From NCBI GenBank assembly GCA_002781265.1, contig PETS01000065.1:1-13890 (forward strand): 13,890 bases of DNA. The letters are read 5' to 3'. Shown piece by piece: positions 12,607-13,890 of this stretch (within the stretch, counting starts at the first letter, position 1; each line of letters starts with the position of its first letter). The stretch comes from Candidatus Falkowbacteria bacterium CG02_land_8_20_14_3_00_36_14 (GTDB lineage: Bacteria; Patescibacteriota; Patescibacteriia; Patescibacteriales; UM-FILTER-36-11). A program made the position numbers and the translations under genes. The notes below the pieces were generated by a model. It was not told the DNA's origin. It did not search any database and saw only the letters and a program-made list of their open reading frames with translations.

Positions 12607-12643
12607 TTGACAAATTGACAAATTAAATATATTATCATATAAT
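12607..12643 (+). promoter_or_regulatory. Consensus sigma70 promoter for the GreAB-kinase operon
   Basis: TTGACA (12615-12620), 17-nt spacer, TATAAT (12638-12643): a perfect consensus promoter. A second TTGACA lies 8 bp earlier (12607-12612), making a tandem TTGACAAA/TTGACAAA repeat that overlaps the 5' region of the divergent radical SAM gene. Predicted transcription start is about 12650, giving a ~70-nt leader. Confidence 0.8.
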
Positions 12644-12710
12644 TGCTTGAAACTATTTTAACATTAAAATAAATTAAATGCAAAATAGATTGCTCATTTT
12701 ATTCTAAATT

Positions 12711-12718
12711 AAGGAGGT
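12711..12718 (+). promoter_or_regulatory. Strong Shine-Dalgarno of the GreAB-like gene
   Basis: AAGGAGGT, a full anti-SD match, ends 3 nt before the ATG. It stands out because most genes in this window have weak or no ribosome binding site; with the consensus promoter it implies high expression. Confidence 0.75.
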
Positions 12719-12721
12719 AAT

Positions 12722-13204
12722 ATGAATTTAATAGAAGAGAAAGAAAAATTGATTGAACAATTATCTGCCATTTTAGATAGCAAAGAAAAGGAAGCCAAAA
12801 AAAATAGTAAAATAGCGCAAAATATGGCAAATGAAGCCGAGGGAGCAATGATTTCAAGATATGATACCTTTAAGGAAGAGGGTCAATATTTAGCTGGCGG
12901 ATTAAAAAAGCGACATGAAGAAATAAAATCGCAAATAATGGTATTTAATAAAATAAAGAATACCTCGCTCAAAGTAAATGAAAAAGTTGAACTTTTTTCT
13001 ATTGTTAATGTAGAGTTTAACGATGGAACTATAGAGCAGTATTTTATTTGCCTTGTATTGAGTGGAGAGAAAGTTAACGGAAAAACTATTATTTCTTTAA
13101 ACACGCCTTTAGGAAAATTACTTTTAGGAAAAAAAGAGGGCGATGAGTTTGTATTAAAAATTCAAAATAAAGTTAGGGAGGGAGAAATTGTCGAAATCAA
13201 ATAA
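12722..13204 (+). CDS. GreA/GreB C-terminal-domain protein
   Basis: A 160-residue protein. Residues 1-40 form a charged coiled coil, shorter than in GreA. Residues 40-64 hold the segment EGAMISRYDTFKEEGQYLAG, which I know from GreAB-like proteins outside the classical GreA group. The C-terminal half ends in an FKBP-like GreAB domain: NTPLGKLLLGKKEGDEF (127-143) and GEIVEI. Gre factors bind the RNA polymerase secondary channel and stimulate cleavage of backtracked RNA. With so short a coiled coil, this protein may bind polymerase without full cleavage activity (inference). It has the best promoter and ribosome binding site in the window, and its stop overlaps the kinase gene by 17 nt. A Rnk-like modulator is an alternative reading. 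Confidence 0.75.
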   Translation: MNLIEEKEKLIEQLSAILDSKEKEAKKNSKIAQNMANEAEGAMISRYDTFKEEGQYLAGGLKKRHEEIKSQIMVFNKIKNTSLKVNEKVELFSIVNVEFNDGTIEQYFICLVLSGEKVNGKTIISLNTPLGKLLLGKKEGDEFVLKIQNKVREGEIVEIK

Positions 13205-13757
13205 ACATTTATTCATCGTGATAGAAGGCGTTGATGGTTCTGGGAAAACTACAGTAGGCGAAAAACTTGCTGAAGAAATAAATGCTGTATTTTACCAAAC
13301 ACCTTCTAAGTTTTGGAGAAAAAAGCGGAATATTGTAGAAAATTCTAATGTTGTTATTCGTTTTTTTTATTATTTTATTGCGACCATCTTTTCCACCGTA
13401 GAAATAAGAAAAATACTAAAGACTGAATCAGTTATATGCGATCGCTATGTTTATTCAACCTGGGCCTATCATATAGTTTATGGTTTTTCTCTTTTGAGAT
13501 TCGTTTCTCCATTTCTTATTTTTTATGCTTTTCAGAAACCAGATAAAGCATATTATTTATATGTCTCAAGAACCGAAAGAGAGAATAGAATATCCAATAG
13601 AAGCAAAAACACATTAAAAGACAGAGATTCAGATACTCTTAAGAAGACTCAAGAAGAATTCATAAAATTTTCAGATTTGGTTATAATAGATACATCTAAT
13701 ATTAACGTTGAAAAAGTTGTTAATCTTATCACAAAAGACCTGGGCAGTGGAAAATAA
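13188..13757 (+). CDS. Thymidylate-kinase-like P-loop kinase
   Basis: A 189-residue P-loop NMP kinase fold. Walker A is GVDGSGKT (14-21) in an FIVIEGVDGSGKTT context typical of dTMP kinase. The DR motif CDRYVYST lies at 84-91, and an arginine-rich lid is at about 126-146 (SRTERENRISNRSK, then KDRDSD). The region between (58-80, 98-115) is more hydrophobic and aromatic than usual. It lacks the strict dTMP-binding signature, so the phosphorylated substrate is open: a nucleotide, a modified nucleotide or another small molecule. The start TTG 13188 has a good purine-rich site (AGGGAGGGAG) just upstream and overlaps the GreAB-like gene by 17 nt; no ATG is available. Followed directly by a terminator, it is the last gene of the operon. 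Confidence 0.82.
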   Translation: MSKSNKHLFIVIEGVDGSGKTTVGEKLAEEINAVFYQTPSKFWRKKRNIVENSNVVIRFFYYFIATIFSTVEIRKILKTESVICDRYVYSTWAYHIVYGFSLLRFVSPFLIFYAFQKPDKAYYLYVSRTERENRISNRSKNTLKDRDSDTLKKTQEEFIKFSDLVIIDTSNINVEKVVNLITKDLGSGK

Positions 13758-13774
13758 TTCATTGCCCTTTTTTT
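13742..13774 (+). terminator. Rho-independent terminator of the GreAB-kinase operon
   Basis: Stem 13742-13751 with 13758-13767 (10 bp, GGGCA...TGCCC core, two G-U pairs), 6-nt loop, then seven T (13768-13774). The hairpin overlaps the last codons and stop of the kinase gene. Confidence 0.85.
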
Positions 13775-13890
13775 ATAGTGTTGCACTTACTTGTTGAAGC
13801 CACGGATGTCCCGCCCACATGATAATGTCATAGTACCGGCAATATAGAAATGTCATAGTTAACAGATTCGTGCCATAATTGGTCTAAATT
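13775..13890. other. Possible mobile-element end with short direct repeats
   Basis: AATGTCATAGT occurs exactly at 13824-13834 and 13849-13859, 25 bp apart, in sequence of a different character from the preceding genes. It may be a transposase-binding region near the end of an insertion sequence continuing beyond the window, or a regulator site for the next gene. No coding frame is evident. Confidence 0.35.

Noticed and set aside
1..13890. CRISPR array, tRNA or rRNA genes
   Set aside because: No regularly spaced direct repeats with spacers, no tRNA-like CCA/T-loop patterns and no rRNA-like blocks were recognised by eye; a dedicated scan was not possible.

Overview
The window is AT-rich with compact genes, frequent GTG/TTG starts and mostly weak or absent Shine-Dalgarno sequences. 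The first gene carries a tandem extracellular repeat (GKI-LQVE-HGEA-YY) that I associate with surface proteins of Candidate Phyla Radiation bacteria (Patescibacteria/Parcubacteria). I therefore suggest a Patescibacteria-like genome, as an inference. No rRNA, tRNA, CRISPR array or core housekeeping gene was seen. The stretch reads as an accessory/defence island assembled from unrelated modules and bracketed by mobile-element traces.

Layout. (1) 1-917: the C-terminal part of a repeat-containing, probably secreted protein whose 5' end looks truncated. (2) 1000-4198: an sce7726-like PD-(D/E)XK protein on + meets, tail to tail with a 50-nt overlap, a minus-strand operon encoding HigB-type toxin, a HigA-like antitoxin fused to an ImmA/IrrE metallopeptidase, and a 'beta family' protein. 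(3) 4199-5400: a gene-free stretch of GC-rich hairpins and a perfect 52-nt palindrome, then an IS200-type element whose TnpA is killed by an amber codon before the catalytic tyrosine. (4) 5443-9190: the centrepiece, a restriction-modification locus. A C-protein-like XRE regulator and a PD-(D/E)XK endonuclease form a + strand operon. It converges (8-nt overlap) on one minus-strand ORF encoding an apparently intact, self-cleaving LexA repressor fused in frame to an Eco57I/TaqI-like N6-adenine DNA methyltransferase. The fusion has a strong promoter whose -35/-10 spacer is filled by an 11-bp-period direct repeat. (5) 9185-9836: a 58-aa membrane protein and a possible HEPN RNase-like protein. (6) 9837-10125: hairpin-rich intergenic DNA. 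(7) 10126-10819: a DUF2975 membrane protein with its usual small XRE regulator. (8) 11065-13774: a CYTH protein and a MoaA-like radical SAM enzyme (minus strand), divergent from a GreA/GreB C-domain protein and a thymidylate-kinase-like P-loop kinase (plus strand), each arm closed by a good terminator. (9) The last ~115 nt contain short repeats that may be a mobile-element end.

How the genes may work together. The restriction locus has two regulators, XRE on the nuclease side and LexA on the methylase side. The LexA autocleavage site and Ser/Lys dyad are all present. The simplest hypothesis is a damage-responsive system: the LexA part represses its own promoter, and RecA-stimulated self-cleavage would detach the DNA-binding domain from the methyltransferase, raising methylase output and protecting self DNA during SOS. 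The HigBA/ImmA operon, sce7726/beta pair and HEPN-like gene fit a defence-island setting. The radical SAM/CYTH/kinase genes suggest a nucleotide-chemistry module of unknown product. All functional links are inference from sequence and context.
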